64,000 bases of DNA from contig NZ_JAALLT010000001.1 in the NCBI RefSeq assembly GCF_011059145.1, positions 169,250 through 233,249 of the forward strand. Reading direction: 5' to 3'. Below the pieces are notes generated by a model, which did not search any database, was not told where the DNA came from, and saw only the letters and a program-made list of their open reading frames with translations. Below, piece after piece: positions 62,263 through 64,000 of this stretch. A program made the translations under genes and the position numbers. Source of the stretch: Halalkalibaculum roseum. GTDB lineage: Bacteria; Bacteroidota; Rhodothermia; Balneolales; Balneolaceae. How positions within the stretch are numbered: position 1 is the stretch's first letter; every line of letters starts with the position of its first letter.

Positions 62263-62267
62263 TTGTT

Positions 62268-63455
62268 CTATTCTTCGTCTGGGCCGCCCATCAACGGTTC
62301 GTTCATCGCACGGATACTGGCATTGGGCAGGCCTTCGGGATAGTTATCCTTGCACATATCCAGTGCTTCAATGACGATTTCGAGGTGCATTTGCTTTGAG
62401 TCCTCATAGAAGTCCTGTGCCTCGTCACTCAGTTTGGGCTTTCCGTGTAAAGGCTTATCGCTCACACAGAGCAGGGTGGCATTGGGGATACGGTAGCGGT
62501 ACCCGTTGGTAGCCACGGTCGCCGACTCCATATCTATAGCCACACTCCGGCTCATATGGATCTTCTCAACAGTTCTTCGTTTGATAAACTCCCAGTTACG
62601 GTTGCCGGTAGTGTAGATGGTACCCATTCGGTGACTTCTCCTGTACTTGTCAAGGGTCTCCTTCAGATACACATTCAAGAGATAGTTGGGTGTGATAGGA
62701 ATATTCAGCGGCAGGATATTGTCGAGTACCCCGTCGTCGCGCATAAATCCGGTAGCAAGCACAAAATCACCGATCTCCTGGTGGTTACGCAGACCGCCGC
62801 AATGACCAACCATCACCATAGCATCGGGCCTGAGAACGGCCACATGATCGGTTATGGTCTTTGCATTTGAAGGTCCGACGCCAATATTGATAAGTGTGAC
62901 GCCCTTATTTTCCGACAGCTTGTGATGAAAAGCCGGCATCTGCACGCCTTCCCTGGCCGGCTGTACGCAGTCGGGATAGCGCTCCTTGAATACCTCAACG
63001 TGCATATCGTAGTTGGTAAACAGGATGTACCGCTGGAAATCCTCGGGCTTGGTTCCGGTATAGTGTTCCAGGCGATTCAGTGATATGTCAATGCGCTCCG
63101 GACTAAACAGAAAAAGCTTCTTCTGGGTGATATCCCAGTCGTCCTCATCGGTATTGTCCAGCAGCTGAGGGTCATTCATCGCCAATCGCTCGCGGGAGGG
63201 GAGGATTTTAATCTCAGCTCCTTTCTCAGCCAGTTTTCTAAGCTCACGGAGCAGGTACCAGCGGTAGGCGGTGGGCTTTGCTATTTCTCCGGTGATGATG
63301 GGATTGTGCTTCGACCATGAGCGCTTGACCAATACCTTGGGATACTCCCCTTCGTTGTAAATAGACTCCATAAGGTCACAAGCCTGCTCAATATTATTTT
63401 CCAATGCGGCTTGGGAATCAATATCATCTTTATGAAATTCAAATCGCTTATCCAT
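62268..63455 (-). CDS. amn: AMP nucleosidase
   Basis: About 395 residues from ATG 63455 (MDKRFEFHKDD; an upstream TTG in frame is less likely). Phosphorylase-like C-terminal domain with TLINIGVGPSNAKTITDHVA, MVMVGHCGGLRNHQEIGDFV and VAIDMESATVATNGYRYRI, plus the N-terminal Amn-specific domain (YNEGEYPKVLVKRSWSKHNP). Cleaves AMP to adenine and ribose 5-phosphate, adjusting AMP pools. Divergent from the NUDIX gene with 14 bases between starts. Confidence 0.94.
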   Translation of the reverse strand: MDKRFEFHKDDIDSQAALENNIEQACDLMESIYNEGEYPKVLVKRSWSKHNPIITGEIAKPTAYRWYLLRELRKLAEKGAEIKILPSRERLAMNDPQLLDNTDEDDWDITQKKLFLFSPERIDISLNRLEHYTGTKPEDFQRYILFTNYDMHVEVFKERYPDCVQPAREGVQMPAFHHKLSENKGVTLINIGVGPSNAKTITDHVAVLRPDAMVMVGHCGGLRNHQEIGDFVLATGFMRDDGVLDNILPLNIPITPNYLLNVYLKETLDKYRRSHRMGTIYTTGNRNWEFIKRRTVEKIHMSRSVAIDMESATVATNGYRYRIPNATLLCVSDKPLHGKPKLSDEAQDFYEDSKQMHLEIVIEALDMCKDNYPEGLPNASIRAMNEPLMGGPDEE

Positions 63456-63469
63456 ACAAACCAATACTT

Positions 63470-64000
63470 ATGAGTGAATCTAATTTCAATTATCGCATCG
63501 AGCCTTGGTCGATTGTCACAGAAAATAAGGAATATAAAACACCAATTTTTAATCTTTTAAAAAGAAGCATGAAGTTGCAGGCAGTGGATGAGACCGACCG
63601 CGGCGACTTCTATGTGCTGGATGCGCCTGAGTGGATCAATATCATTGCCATTACCGAAGATGATGAGATCATCTTGGTGGAACAGTATCGCTACGGCATT
63701 GAAGAACCGACCCTTGAAATTCCCGGAGGAATGGTGGATGAGGGGGAGGAGCCGCTGCAGGGAGCGAAGCGTGAGATGCTGGAGGAGACGGGGTATCGCT
63801 CGGATACATGGAGCAGCCTTGGGAAAGTGAGTTCTAACCCGGCCATTATGACTAATTTTACGCATATGTATCTGGCGAAGAACTGTATTTTTGAAGGAGC
63901 GGAAAATCCCGATACGCACGAACGAATCAACGTTCACACTATGCCCGTGGATGATTTTCTGGAACTGGTGAAAAACGGTACGGTGCACCACGCCATCGTC
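63470..64000 (+). CDS. NUDIX hydrolase, ADP-ribose pyrophosphatase-like, 3' end cut by window
   Basis: ATG at 63470 (MSESNFNYRIEPWSIVTENK), open to the window end (177 codons). NUDIX box GGMVDEGEEPLQGAKREMLE followed by ETGY matches GX5EX7REUXEEXGU. An upstream YGIEEPTLEIP is typical of the ADP-ribose pyrophosphatase/NudF group. Substrate is a guess from resemblance. Divergent from amn; both deal with nucleotide breakdown, and both starts lie within 15 bases. Confidence 0.9.
   Translation, partial: MSESNFNYRIEPWSIVTENKEYKTPIFNLLKRSMKLQAVDETDRGDFYVLDAPEWINIIAITEDDEIILVEQYRYGIEEPTLEIPGGMVDEGEEPLQGAKREMLEETGYRSDTWSSLGKVSSNPAIMTNFTHMYLAKNCIFEGAENPDTHERINVHTMPVDDFLELVKNGTVHHAIV

Overview
The window looks like a chromosomal segment of a Balneolota (Balneolales/Rhodothermota-like) bacterium, a relative of Bacteroidota. 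This is inferred from Bacteroidota-style families (DUF4270-like lipoprotein, DUF5916 outer-membrane protein, DUF2975/XRE pair, AMP nucleosidase, GT5-only glycogen synthase homologue), few clear Shine-Dalgarno sites, a TAnnTTTG-type promoter box, and intergenic regions packed with short palindromic repeats. No rRNA operon is present to settle the taxonomy.

Layout. 1-6 kb: the start of an ECF sigma factor, an AT-rich low-density stretch with a creatinase/Xaa-Pro peptidase-like gene between two copies of a ~115-bp repeat, a lipoprotein, and a Na+/phosphate symporter. 6.1-26.9 kb: an AT-rich accessory island. It opens with a tyrosine integrase, an excisionase-like HTH protein and small zinc-finger/hypothetical proteins. 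It continues with a divergent EVE/PUA-like gene and a tight operon encoding a PLD-nuclease/SNF2 helicase, an Eco57I-type DNA methyltransferase, an SMC/RecF-like ATPase and a RecD-like helicase with a C-terminal PD-(D/E)XK nuclease. An ArdC-type antirestriction protein and a convergent CoiA-like nuclease follow. This operon is the best candidate in the window for a poorly described defence system: it lacks the hallmark genes of BREX (pglZ, brxC) and DISARM (drmA, drmB).

26.9-27.3 kb: three tandem copies of a tRNA-Arg(TCG) gene, two of them broken by small palindromes inserted in the T-arm and D-arm. The 3' end of the tRNA faces the island, as expected for a tRNA-targeted insertion, but no second att copy was found.

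27.6-64 kb: core chromosome, richer in G+C. It holds secreted sugar dehydrogenase and dienelactone hydrolase-like lipoproteins, a flavin reductase, queA, dinB, glutamate dehydrogenase, a sodium:solute symporter with a 29-residue membrane peptide, and glgB with a ComA-like and a GT5-like gene. An envelope trio (DUF4270-like lipoprotein, beta-barrel, TPR protein), rho, and a minus-strand cluster of miaA, purS, clpS, purQ, lptB and a rhodanese follow. The remainder is dnaN with an overlapping SAM hydrolase, a methyltransferase, argS, a four-helix-bundle gene between inverted repeats, a GxxExxY gene, radC, a DUF5916 protein, a DUF2975/XRE pair with operator-like repeats, amn, and the start of a NUDIX hydrolase. 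Many intergenic gaps are filled by dispersed palindromic repeats of several families.
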